Source: Nemophila menziesii (taxonomy: Eukaryota > Streptophyta > Magnoliopsida > Boraginales > Hydrophyllaceae). From it: a stretch of DNA of 64,000 nt. Shown one piece after another: positions 33,708-45,031 of this stretch. The stretch lies in NCBI GenBank assembly GCA_029959085.1, contig JARWIR010000023.1, forward strand, positions 9,189,860 through 9,253,859, read 5' to 3'. Numbering within the stretch: the first letter of the stretch is position 1; each line of letters opens with the position of its first letter. Below the pieces are notes generated by a model. That model was not told the origin of the DNA and did no database searches. It saw nothing but the letters and a program-made list of their open reading frames with translations. The translations under genes and the position numbers were made by a program.

Positions 33708-35657
33708 ATGAAGAACATATTTGAGACGGAAAATGCAATATTTTTTGAGGATGTTGAGTTTGGGGGGAGAAATAAGGTTAGAGACGTTGCTTTTGAGGAG
33801 GAATCAGTTTCGAATCCTATTTCTATTATCACTTTTGACAATGTACAAGTTCCTACACTAGTCATTGATCAAGAAGTGGATCCGGGACCTCAACAAGTCA
33901 ACATTGAACAACTTCCTATTCAAGATGAAATAATTATTCAAGAAGAACAAACTCAACAACCTCAACAACCTGTGCCAATAAGGCGATCCACTAGAGAAAG
34001 GAGAAACGCAGTTCCAGATGATTATATTGTGTATCTCCAAGAACATGAGGAAGAAAATTGCACGATGGAAGATGATCCAATCAAATTTCATCATGCCATG
34101 AAAATTTCTAACTCTCAAAGGTGGATTGAAGCAATGCATGATGAGTATAAGTCTATGCAAGACAATAAGGTTTGGGAACTTGTTCCGTTACCAGAAGGTG
34201 CAAAACCAATTGGTTGTAAGTGGATATTTAAACCCAAAAGGGATGCGAATGGTCATGTGGAGAGGTATAAGGCTCGACTTGTAGCTAAAGGCTTTACTCA
34301 AAAGGAAGGCATTGACTTCAAAGAGACTTTTTCTCCAGTATCATCAAAAGACTCTTTTCGGACAATTATGGCACTTGTTGCTCATTTTGATCTTGAGTTA
34401 CATCAGATTGATGTTAAAACAGCGTTCTTAAATGGAGACATTGATGAGACGATTTATATGGCACAACCAGAAAACTTTGTTTCGGGAGATCCAAAGAATA
34501 TGGTTTGCAAGTTAACTAAATCCATCTATGGACTCAAGCAAGCTTCTCGTCAATGGTACCACAAGTTTCATCAAGTCATTATCTCATTTGGTTTTGAGAT
34601 AAATGCAGTAGATGATTGTGTTTATCACAAGTTCAGTGGGAGTAAATTCATATTCCTGGTTTTGTATGTCGATGACATATTACTTGCAACTAATGATATA
34701 AGCATCTTGCACGAAACTAAGAAATTTCTTTCAAAGAATTTTGAGATGAAAGATCTTGGAGACGCCTCTTTTGTATTGGGAATCCAAATATACCGTGATC
34801 ATTCTCAAGGTATTCTTGGATTATCACAAAAGAGTTATATCGATAAAGTACTAAAAAGATTTGGCATGCAAGGCAGTAGACCAGGTGACACCCCTGTCGC
34901 TAAAGGAGACAAATTCAGTTTAAGTCAATGCCCTAAAGGAAACCTTGAAATTCAAGAAATGCAGAAGATTCCCTATGCATCAGCAGTTGGGAGTCTAATG
35001 TATGCTCAAGTGTGTACACGTCCGGATATTGCGTACATTGTTGGCATGTTAGGCAGATATCTCAGCAACCCTGGTATGGAACATTGGAAAGCAGCCAAGC
35101 GGGTAATGAGATACTTGAAGAGAACAAAAGATTTTATGCTCACATATAAGAAATCGGATCAGTTGGAGATTATTGGGTATTCAGACTCCGATTTTGCGGG
35201 ATGCCAAGATAGTAGAAAATCTACATCAGGCTATATATATCTCTTAGCTGGAGGTGCTATATCGTGGAAGAGTGTCAAACAAACACTTGTAGCTTCTTCC
35301 ACTATGGCAGCAGAATTTGTAGCATGTTATGAGGCATCTAATCAAGGAATATGGCTTCGAAATTTTGTCACTAGGCTGCGCATTTTAGAAAATATAGAAA
35401 GACAACTAAAGTTATATTGTGGCAATAAATCAGCAGTACTATATTCAAACAACAATAGGAGCTCATCTAAGTCAAAACATATTGACATAAAGTTCCTTGT
35501 TGTGAAAGAACGGGTACAGAGTGGAGAAATATATATAGAGCACATTGGAACAAACTCTATGATTGCGGATCCGCTTACTAAAGGATTACCACCCAAAGTC
35601 TTTCATGAGCATACCGCTCATATGGGTGTTATATTACATGAAGATGTGATGTTTTAG
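33708..35657 (+). CDS. pol: Copia reverse transcriptase and RNase H, open 650-codon segment
   Basis: The longest open segment of the window, ending in TAG at 35,655-35,657. The upstream frame is open from 33,471, so ATG 33,708 is simply the first Met and not a true start. An acidic, Gln-rich linker precedes RT ('KSMQDNKVWELVPLPEG', 'KPIGCKWIFKPKRD', 'RYKARLVAKGFTQKEGID', 'DVKTAFLNGD', 'IYGLKQASRQWY'). The catalytic YVDD is at 34,665-34,676. RNase H follows ('YSDSDFAGCQDSRKSTSGY', 'WKSVKQTLVASSTMAAEF') and the C-terminal 'HIGTNSMIADPLTKGLPP'. RT and RNase H copy genomic RNA to DNA in the particle. All key residues that I can see are present, so only the upstream stops disable the element. Confidence 0.93.
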   Translation: MKNIFETENAIFFEDVEFGGRNKVRDVAFEEESVSNPISIITFDNVQVPTLVIDQEVDPGPQQVNIEQLPIQDEIIIQEEQTQQPQQPVPIRRSTRERRNAVPDDYIVYLQEHEEENCTMEDDPIKFHHAMKISNSQRWIEAMHDEYKSMQDNKVWELVPLPEGAKPIGCKWIFKPKRDANGHVERYKARLVAKGFTQKEGIDFKETFSPVSSKDSFRTIMALVAHFDLELHQIDVKTAFLNGDIDETIYMAQPENFVSGDPKNMVCKLTKSIYGLKQASRQWYHKFHQVIISFGFEINAVDDCVYHKFSGSKFIFLVLYVDDILLATNDISILHETKKFLSKNFEMKDLGDASFVLGIQIYRDHSQGILGLSQKSYIDKVLKRFGMQGSRPGDTPVAKGDKFSLSQCPKGNLEIQEMQKIPYASAVGSLMYAQVCTRPDIAYIVGMLGRYLSNPGMEHWKAAKRVMRYLKRTKDFMLTYKKSDQLEIIGYSDSDFAGCQDSRKSTSGYIYLLAGGAISWKSVKQTLVASSTMAAEFVACYEASNQGIWLRNFVTRLRILENIERQLKLYCGNKSAVLYSNNNRSSSKSKHIDIKFLVVKERVQSGEIYIEHIGTNSMIADPLTKGLPPKVFHEHTAHMGVILHEDVMF

Positions 35658-36071
35658 TGGGAGTTTAAGTTTTTTTTTATTGCTCTATGTTTTTAATTTA
35701 GAAACATTATGTATTTGGATATTTTATGTAGAAGTAAAGTAATTAGTTCTTTTACACTCTGCCAGTTCGGTTTTTGTTTAATCTCACTAAGGTTTAAAGT
35801 TGGACCAGTTGGAAATAGGCATGTTCAGACCATATTACATGTAATTTCCATGCTATGCATCCATTATTGATCTATGTCATTTGATTATATTGGTATATGT
35901 TATTATTGATGGAATTTATTTACGCTAAATGTGACGAAAGTCTCTTTAGTCCTGTATCGTTATGGTTGATGGACAAGATTGTTTGAAATACCTCTATATA
36001 TGATAACATTTTGGAGCGCTCATAAGGTTATACACATTCATAAAGTAACATATGTGGCCCAAGTTGGAGAT
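35658..36071 (+). other. Copia 3' untranslated region and polypurine tract
   Basis: 414 bp without coding signal between the pol stop and the 3' LTR. It ends in 'gttggagat', a purine-rich stretch directly before TGTTAG that is the expected plus-strand primer. Confidence 0.75.
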
Positions 36072-36570
36072 TGTTAGAAAATTTTAATAATTATGGGCTC
36101 ACATATGTTAATATTAAATGTGTATTGTTATCGTAAAAGTTTTATCCAATTGATTATGGTCTAATAAAGCTAATAATTGGATTAGGGGAATAAAAGTGTC
36201 ATGGAATTAAAGTGTAGATACTATTAAATTATTTCTAGTTTATTGAGGGTCAAACTGGATATAATAGAAGTTATTAATTATTAACTTCTAATAACTTCTT
36301 ATGCTTAACTGAACGCACGTTCAGAATTATAAGAAGGGGGTTATGGTCCCCAGATCATACACGCTCTGTTCTTTCTCTCATCCCATCTAAAGAGAAAAAC
36401 TAAACACAGAAGGTATAGTACTGGAAGACTCATTACCCACTCCAACAAATCATTCAAAGCAATCATGGCTTCTGGTACGCTTCCGCTTATTTTCTCTTTT
36501 ATTCTTAATATTTTCAGTATAGATTATTTAGTATATTTTATGGGTTTTGATTAAACACCAAATCCCAACA
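36072..36570 (+). repeat. 3' LTR of the copia element
   Basis: 499 bp, TGTTAG...CCAACA. It carries 20 bp more than the 5' LTR near 36,301-36,324 and lacks one G and a 5-bp stretch found in the 5' LTR. It also keeps the ATG GCT TCT G|GTACGC arrangement, so the proposed start exon and donor survive in both LTRs. Confidence 0.96.
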
Positions 36571-39500
36571 TCATCTTGATTGAAGTTTCCAGTAAAGTAA
36601 CTAGGTTGAGTACAAATGAGTGACCTGGTGAGACACCATTAAATTCAACTTTATTTTTCCTCAAGGATTGCCTGTTTAACGTAGTCAAGGTTTCTTCACA
36701 AAAACAATCATACAAGTTTCAAAAGTGTGTTGAATTTGGGTTCTTATAGTTTTATAAAGCCATATTTAGGTGTAAGTTGTAAATATGGTTTTTAAGAGCA
36801 TGTATTACTCATGACAAAAAAAAAAGAAAAAAAAATGTATTACACAAAAGTAGCTTTGGTCGTGACAAAACAAGAAAGATCAGAGAATATGCACATAGTA
36901 TAGTACATGCACGGACAACTTCAAGAATATAAATTAGGATAAACTTGAAATATAACAAACGTGAGATAAGAAAAATACATAATAACCATATGGGTTAGCT
37001 CAACTGTCCAGAGCCTTGGCTTGGTTATTCTTTTAGACGCTACAGATTAGAACTATGTCAATGACACCGGGTCTAAAAGTAACTCTTCCATGTAACTAAA
37101 AAGAAAATTACTTAAAAAACAAACTGCTCCAAATATAAAATTGTGAGCTTATAGGAATGAGTACATAATTTTTTCTGAGTTGATTTTTAAAAAGGTCAAA
37201 AAACATTCTCTTATTCTCAACAAGTCTAAATTTTAAACCATCAATGGGTTATATTTATATTTGCAATGGGTTGGGAGTTTTTTTATGGGTTACGTATTTT
37301 TGGGTTGTGTATATTTTCCTAATGAGTTGTGTATATTTATCAACAGATTACATGTGATACTTATTAGGCAACAATTTTTTTATAAAGATGTGCTTAAAAC
37401 CCAATTTTTGTTAACACGATAAATGAATTTCTACGTTACTGAGCTCATGATGAGTGCATTGAATTCAAATGATTATTTTCGTCTAACGATTATAAAGAAG
37501 TTAGGAACTCGGAGAATAAGAAACTTGCTTGATCAATACATTAACGATAGCCAACGAACCCTCTTCTCTTATTTTCTATGGATTTTGATCCAATAGATAT
37601 TGGAAACCTCTTCTAATCATCCAAAATCCACATGTCTTACTATATACTTATTTTGGAACAAAAAGAACTAACTTATGAGAGGCCCATAATATTTAGAAAA
37701 AAAATTAGTACTATATATATGAAAGCTCAGAGATTATGAGATTTTGATCCAACAAATATTGGAGACCTCATAGATTCAGCGTTCAGTTTTCAAGTGTGTG
37801 CAGCTATGAAAACTCAAAAGTTATGAAAACTCAAAAGTTGAGATCGGTGTTTTGATGGTGTTGGTGGGAAACTTAGGCGACGCCATTAGTGGAGGTCAGC
37901 AATAATGATTTAAAGCTTACTGCTAGGATTTTATGTGTGGTGGTTAGACGGTTCAGCGTTGGTTTGTTGTTCGAGCAGTTCTGCTAGAGAATGTCATGTG
38001 AAATTATGAAAGTTCGGTTAACCATGGCGCTTAGAGAATTCAAAAAGAAGATGACATCCACCTCCCAGCTTCCCGACGTAATCCGTAAGTCGGTAATTTT
38101 TTTTCTTTTCTTTACTTAGTTTGTAGCTTTATTCTTTCTTTTTATTAATAATGAATATAGAGAAAATTTTATTATATTTATGTGAGAAAAAGACCCCATG
38201 GATACTCAGTAATTTGCGTTTTAGAAAAATACATACCAAGGTTTTAAAAGTGGACAAACGGGTACACAACATTATATTTTTTGCCTTCCGTTAGTACCCG
38301 ATGTTAATTCTAATGTTAAGTGATGACGTGGTAGGGAAAAAACAGTTATTTCACAACTAAAAAAATTTATAATTTAATAAATAAGTTGTGAATCTGAATG
38401 TCCAATTTTGAAAAATTGGGAATCTATTTGTCAAATTCAAAACATTGGGTATTTAGGAGGTCTTTTTCCCTACAACAATAAGGGAGCAATCAACATAATT
38501 ATCTTCACCGAACATAATAATAATATCTACAAAAGTTACGTCTAATATAAATGATATAATAAATAATAATATACTTATGACATTGTTCAAACTAGACGTG
38601 GGGAATATTATTTCATCGCTATTGTAGATGATCTCACTAGGTTTGGTTATATCTATTTGATTTTTTGTAAATCTGGAGCATTGAGATGTTTTATGATATT
38701 TGTCAATGAAGCAGAAAACCAGTTCGATTGGACCGACCGTGGACGTGAATATCTATAATATTAATTTAAATAACCTTGTGATGAAAAGGGGATAGTTAGA
38801 TAGCTTCCTATACACCACAACTGAATGGTGTGGCTGAAAGAAGGAATGGAACAATCCTAGAAATGGTTAGGTCTATGATGGCACAAACTAATCTTCCAAT
38901 ATCTTATTAGGAAGATGCATTGCTTAACGGTATTTATATACTTAACCGAGTACCCACAAAGACAATTCCATCTACTCCTTATGAATTTGGACAGGTAAGA
39001 AACCTAACCTTTCATACTTGTGACCCTGGGTGTCGGCAAGATATGTTCATGACCTATCTCATAAATATGGAAAGTTAGTTCCAAGAGTCAAGAAGTGTAT
39101 CTTTGTAAGATTTCCAAAGAACTCCAAAGGTTACGTGTTTATTGGTGAACACGACGGTGACGGTCTTACCAAAATTGCGTCAAGACATATCACATTTTTA
39201 GAAAATGATTTCCCTAGCAGAGGTGAGGTTAATAGAAATTATGTTTTATGTGAATTTAATTATACTCGAAAGATGGTATGGAAACAAATATGACACCTAA
39301 TTAGCTAACACAGACTCAAGAAGTAAATACTGACACTACTCCACATCGTGAGTCAGAAGAAACAATTGCATCATCTAGTAATCCTATTTCTCACGATTCT
39401 CAACCTAAGAGAAGTTCTAGAGTTTTAGTTCCTCTTCTTTGGCATAAAATCGAAGGAAAGGTCTTTATGATAACTTCACAAGATGTGAAAAGAACCTCGA

Positions 39501-41426
39501 ACAGTAAGTACAAATCTTCCATGTCCTGTTAAGAATGAACGAAGTAAAGAAATAGATTAAGAAATGGAGTGGATGAAGAAAATCCAGGTATGGGAACTGG
39601 TTGATTTCCCAATAGGACGTTAGACGATTGGGAATAAATGAGTTCTCAAAATAAAAATAAAGCTTCACAATTATATTGAGAGGTATAAATCTCACTTTAT
39701 AGCGAAATGTTATACTCAACGGGAAGGAATAGATTTTGAGGAAACTTTTTCTCTTGTTGTTAGATTTACCTCGTTACGTATTATTTTTTCTATTGCGGCG
39801 TATCTCAATCTCGATTTTCACCTAATAGATGTTAAAACTTCATTTCATAAAGTTATTTCATCACTTATTTGAAATGATAAGTGAAGACCATTGTGTTATG
39901 TAAGGTGTTCCAAGAAAAAAAAGTGAAACATAATATATCATTGTATGAGTAAGTAAAATGTCATTGATACTTTTGTAGCAAAAAGAATAAACTTAAGTCT
40001 TGACATGTATCATAGCACTCCAGAAGAGAAACATAATATATCTACGAGAACCATATTCTAGTGCCATTGGTAGTCTTATGTATGAGAGACACTTTGGACT
40101 CGGAAACATTTTGGATCTAATAAGATTCGATCCCAAGACCTTTTGATCTCTACGTAGTAGTCTAACAACTAGACAACCTATCGATCTTAACTAAATTGTA
40201 TGTTTCACATAAAAAAAAAGTTATTTTCGCTATTCTCTACATAGTGATAAGGTCACTCACCTTACACCCAACAAACCCCGTTTCTCTTCATTTCTATCAC
40301 AAACAGTTATTATTCATTCTTATCAAACCATTGTAAGTACATTTATATCTTTATTCACAAGATTTGATTTTTAACCTAAAATGCGTATTAGGCCTAGTTT
40401 AATTTTGTGTCCCGTTAACCTTTTGAAGGTTAATTTTTGGGTTTAATGGTGATGATCAAGAAAAAAATTGTTAATGGGTGTTTTAAATTATTGTATCTTT
40501 TAATAGGATGCATTTATTATGGGTTTTACTTAGAATGAACTCTGAATTTTCCTATCAAGGTTTGCAACATAATTCTACTACTCATATACGTAAGAGGCCT
40601 CAACTTTCCCTAATTGGTACTCTCTCTCTCTATCTCTCTCTTGCTCTCATGTATTAATGTGTATTTATATGGTTGTAATTATATATTAAAGGCAAACTCA
40701 ATTATCCAATGCATTCGTGTATGTAACCCAACATGTTATTTTCATTGTATTGTTTTAGTTTAGAAACAATAATTAGTCAGATATGCAACGTCTTATTATG
40801 AGTCCAGGGTATACTTAGAAATTTTGTTTGTGGACGCTATAAATATTAAAAGGATTTTAGTTAGTTGGATGAGGTGAAGTAGGGTGGGGATTTTATTTAG
40901 AATTTAACTATTAACTATAATTTTTATTCAATTTTTGTAAAGTTATTGTGTAAAATGTAATATCCTATATATCAAAAAAATTATAATATGTTGAAAAATT
41001 ATTTGAAAAACTTTATTCTCTAATGGATGAAGAAAAAAAGTTTAACTAATTATTCTAAAAAATTATTTTATAAGCGTCAACTGTTAAAAGGTTCAAAACT
41101 AAATTTTCTCATTTTTAATGGGTTTTAAGTTTTTTTCCTTCCGCAAATGGTCGAATTTTTAATGGGATATCATTGTTTTTATTATAAGTTACGATTTTCT
41201 GTAATGGTTTATACAAAATTTTTAATGGGTCACGTGTATTATTTTTTATAGATTAAAAATATTTCTTAAAGGGTATGTGTAATAATAAGTGTAAACTTTA
41301 TTAGCTAACAATATTCTTGTAAAGACATTTGAATCAATAACCAATAAATACTTACATAACATAATTTGGACTCATGAACAACCCATATATCACGACGAAG
41401 GGATCACTTGGTGGGATTAACAACAG
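36571..41426 (+). repeat. Tandem unit copy 4, right part (diverged)
   Basis: Resumes the array unit after the duplicated TCATC. It differs from copies 1-3 by scattered substitutions and indels, and often shares the base seen in block B (for example 'gaatgagtacataat', 'tattttggaacaaaaag', 'atcaacataat'). This makes it the parental right end of the array. It contains the SINE-like segment (about 36,985-37,110), the exon-like segment (about 38,010-38,084), the copia fragment and the tRNA-like segment (about 40,095-40,190), then the CT microsatellite near 40,620. Confidence 0.93.
38588..40090 (+). pseudogene. pol: Decayed Ty1/copia pol fragment (copy 4)
   Basis: Same fragment as in the other units, with its own lesions. 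A short stretch around the integrase 'EWKVKTLR' segment is missing (near 38,728). The post-integrase piece is open at 39,030-39,293. The part of RT that would hold the YVDE motif is deleted near 39,920-39,950. It ends at 'GSLMYE' as elsewhere. Confidence 0.83.
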
Positions 41427-41433
41427 AGAAATA

Positions 41434-41918
41434 GCCGATAAAAAAATATATAACAAGCAACTAAGATATATATGTGTGTATGTATATATTAATATATATC
41501 AATGTCGGTAAGCAACCTGGAATAAACCTCGATTAGTAAAATACTGATAATTTGTACAGGGATATGTGGACCAAAACAATAATATTTCATAGTATTCAAA
41601 ATTTATACATTACCATAACATCAACGTAAAAATCTATAAATGGTCAAGTAAAAAAAAACAAAGGAAATGTCATCAATAACGTGAGTAAAGATGAATAGTT
41701 ATGTATTACTTGAATATACTTAACTAAATACCGTTTGATGTTTTTTTCTTGGTTTCTTATGTTTCTATGTAAAGAAATTAATTATATGGTAAATTACACC
41801 ATTTATCTTTCAGTACGTTGGTGGTCCAGGCTTGCTTGCACACACAACGAATAATCACACAGGGATATACATGCCTCCACATGCATATTCCCAATTATTT
41901 TTAGAACTAGGTTACTAG
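41434..41918. other. Right flank of the array with an exon-like segment
   Basis: Single-copy in block A and homologous to 62,077-62,535. It is AT-rich with a TA/TG-rich stretch (about 41,468-41,500). From 41,814 an open segment follows the acceptor 'atctttcag' and reads 'YVGGPGLLAHTTNN', 'GIYMPPHAYSQ', then hits TAG at 41,917-41,919, just where an LTR begins. I do not recognise the protein. It may be the downstream exon of the same broken gene whose pieces lie in the tandem unit. Confidence 0.45.
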
Positions 41919-43493
41919 TGTCTCCTGGTGTGTTATAAAATAACACCCCCATATAGGAAGGACACCTACCGCAAGTGTACAGATTGTCCAAGTAATATCC
42001 GGTAAACGGGAATTCGATCTGAGGAACGGATTGGATGTGACTTTAGATGTATGTAATAAGTGTGTGTAGTTGTTATATGATGCGGAAAATAAAATAGATA
42101 AAAAATTGTTTTGATTTTATTTAAGGACTAAAGTGCAAATAATGTAAAATACTAAATTAACTAATGCAAATAAATGAGATGCAAGTAAATAAAATATGAG
42201 TAGAAGCAAGGATGAGAAATAGTACTTGAGTTTCGCAAGGGTTTCGCCTAAATCTATTCAATCAATGTTCTCGTTTAAGAGTCGAATTAATAATTAATAA
42301 TAATCGGGATTCGAGTTTCTCCTAACCCCCGTCAGGGTGGACTTAGGAGCTATCCTAGGGTATTACGAACCCCGTCAGCGTGATTATAAGCTACCTTTGA
42401 ATGTTTAAGTTTTTAACCCAAACGGCTATAAGAAAACTAATTCCGCCAGGATCAATAATTTATATCTTAGATCTATTACCTAGTTCAGTAATTAAACCCC
42501 CCGTCAAGGTGATCATTATGCCACTATAATGAATAGCTTAATTACTAATTCCTATTTTTTATTCATGACTTCAAAAACAGTAAATAAATTCACGATAATA
42601 GAAAATACTAATTTACCCAATTCAAATTAAATCTTTCAATCCCAAATTCAAAAACATTAATTAAATAAATTGGGCTCAGCCCATTAAAGCGATTCTCAAG
42701 CACAAATGAGTTTAGCTCATAATTGAAATTAAAACTAAAGAAATAAAATTAAAGGAACTCATGTTTTATAGAAATAAAAATAAATAAGACCTATTTAAGA
42801 GGTTGTTGAATTGATTTTTGGTCGAAGAATTACTTCTCCAGCTTCAGCTTTTTCTTTTCTCTTGGTTTTGGCTTTTCTCTCTAACGTTCTGCCTTTTGTA
42901 AAATGAATTGTGTGTAAAAATAAAGTCAAAGGCCTATATACACTAATAAAATCGGACTTGGGCATATTTTAAATAATTTAATGAAATATTAAATGACCCA
43001 AGTCCACTCTTCAAGTGCAAATCATGTAACTGGTGTACACCATCCACTAAAACGACTGTAACTTTCTCAATTTAACTTCAAATTGACTCATTCAACTTGC
43101 TATTTTTTTGTAACTCGATAAGGAACGAATCTTATTTACAACTCAGTGGCTGAATCCATGTTTAAGTGTCTCAAAATCTGCAATTATCATCAGCCTTCCA
43201 GAGTTGTAGCTCCAGTTTGTCAACTCTTTGGGATATTTTTTCTCGCCTTTGACTTCTTTACACGATCTAAGACTTCCGATCTTGATTTCTCGCTTTGCTA
43301 GTATTAAATACTTACAAAATTTACACCAGAACAAACCATTTAACGTGCAAAAGATTAATAAATGAAAAATACTAAAATCCAAGGAGGAAAAATTATATAT
43401 AATAATTTAATCCTAAAAGTCTATCGAATTAGTCAAATAATCATCTAAAATGATGTCTCCTAAGGGCATATAATTAGAGCAAACGAGGAGACA
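41919..43493 (-). mobile_element. Athila-like solo LTR, minus orientation
   Basis: 1,575 bp, TGTCTCC on the plus strand at its left edge and GGAGACA at its right edge (43,487-43,493). It is homologous to 668-2,247 but clearly diverged. No primer site or internal sequence adjoins it, so it is a solo LTR. The flanks ('ttactag' and 'tcaagacc') do not show a 5-bp duplication. Block B keeps only about 41 bp of it. Confidence 0.85.
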
Positions 43494-45031
43494 TCAAGAC
43501 CTCCAAATAAAACCTTTGTCGTCTCGACAAAGTAAACTTACAAACAAAGGTCTAAGGTGAATGCAGAGATGCAAAAGCTAGTAAATACACCCAAAGCAAT
43601 ACTTAAAATAAATCTCATATAACAAACATTAGGAATTAATATACACATACACTTATCATTCAAAATCAAACACAAATAATATCAATCTTAAAATTAACTT
43701 CATAATGCTAGAAGGTTACACTTCTACTTATATCAATATGATGGCTATAGGGTGTTCATTGATCCACACTCGCTTTGAATGCTCCACCTAGAATACTCCC
43801 TATTAGCTGATTTATAAACTCACTATGCACCTAAGAATCCTGAGGACTTTATGGTTTTAGCGTAGGCTTAGAGACAGTGGTGGTATGTATATTTGGTAAA
43901 TTTGAAGTGAGCTTTTGGCTCTCTCCTCACTTACCATCAACAACTATCCACAAGTTTGAGTTTACACTTGAATAATGTTCTCACTCAACCCATTTGATAA
44001 ACTAATTTAGCATCCCTAAGTGAACCCAATATAGACTAAGATGATTTCCGAAAGTTTCCACTTTTCCGGGTAAGTTATTCTTTCTTTTTCTTTTTCAAAT
44101 TCTTTTTTTTGTACAGTAGCTAACCAGGTTCTTGGTTTGTGATGATCGTGTTCCCGGTCCTTATTGTATTGACTTCTTCTTCTTTTTTTAAATCTCGGCA
44201 AAGGGTTACAAATAATAATATCATCTGAAATTGTGCCTTAATGTAAACACATATAGTTCCCTCCCAATATAATTTCCGAAATATGGATCCACCACCCCAA
44301 ACTCAAGCTTGAGACAGGTCTCATGAACGTGATTCAAGTGCGGGTCATTTGGAAAGGCCTAATAAACTAAGGGGATATTGGATTATATCGTGGCGACAAA
44401 AGAAAAGGCTTTAAGGCTCAAAATTGGGCTAAGAAGGATTAAATTAATACAAGGGATAAAAGGCTAAAAAGGTCTCAAATGGCTTAACAAAGAACTGCCC
44501 CTATCATTTTCCTAGTTACATAGCTCGCCTCTAGTTCATACCTAATTGGGTTCTCTACTAATTTGTATCTCACGTTCCACAAACCAAACATTTTCCTTAA
44601 GTATAAGTTTACTTCTTTTGCATTGTTCATTAATTCTTCCTATCAATTAACTATGTTTGCATGCAATTAAAGTGTGTTTTATACGAACTCCTAAAGTCCA
44701 CTATTTACTATCATAGATTCATCAAAAGTATGCTTAATGGTTACATTTAAGATCTTCTATAGTCAACCGCAACCCCTATTAATTTATTGAAAGCAATTAA
44801 AACACATAACACGTAAAAATGGGATGAGGCAATGAACCCCACTCCAAACTCAAAAATGAGTCGTGTGCCCACGAATCGAAAAGACTAAAAGCAACTAAAC
44901 TAATATACACTAAATGAGAAAGAGTTAGAAAACGTATCTCAACCAGCACTAGGCTGGTTACCAATGTTGCGTCCAGGTTGGGCATCTTTTGTGAGGATTG
45001 AGTAAATGACATGTTGCACATTGCTCACTAA
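43494..45031. repeat. Unclassified repeat between two opposed LTRs
   Basis: About 1.5 kb, with the part from about 43,758 to 44,981 repeated in inverted orientation at 62,768-64,000. It contains a small inverted repeat 'aaccagc...gctggtt' near 44,941-44,959. Short frames are present but none resembles a protein I know. It may be the untranslated or LTR part of another retrotransposon. Confidence 0.6.

Larger units (their letters stand above)
29723..36570 (+). mobile_element. Nearly complete Ty1/copia LTR retrotransposon
   Basis: 6,848 bp, LTR to LTR, flanked by the 5-bp target duplication TCATC (29,718-29,722 and 36,571-36,575). Order: LTR, initiator-Met-tRNA primer site, leader with probable intron, gag, protease, integrase, RT, RNase H, 3' untranslated region, polypurine-like 'agttggagat' just before the 3' LTR. 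The integrase-before-RT order places it in Ty1/copia. All coding sequence from 31,588 to 35,657 lies in one frame, with four stops. The LTRs differ by about seven substitutions and three indels in about 480 aligned bp (roughly 1.5 percent), so it is fairly young but not new. It is inserted in array copy 4 only. Confidence 0.97.
9945..41426 (+). repeat. Direct tandem array of a 6.2-kb unit, four copies
   Basis: Four head-to-tail units start at 9,945, 16,164, 22,377 and 28,590. Each begins with AGAAATA AATGC-like sequence ('agaaataatgctt'). Unit lengths are 6,219, 6,213 and 6,213 bp. The fourth is about 5,984 bp without its copia insertion. Each unit holds exon-like pieces, a plus-strand SINE-like segment, a decayed copia pol fragment, a minus-strand tRNA-like segment and a CT microsatellite. 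The array ends at 41,427-41,433, where AGAAATA is followed by unique flank (gccgata). Block B carries one unit at 56,078-62,069. Confidence 0.97.

Noticed and set aside
43143..45021. Short frames in the spacer (for example a basic 61-codon frame at 44,016-44,201)
   Set aside because: The basic composition comes from a purine-rich tract. There is no conserved domain and the inverted copy does not keep the frame.
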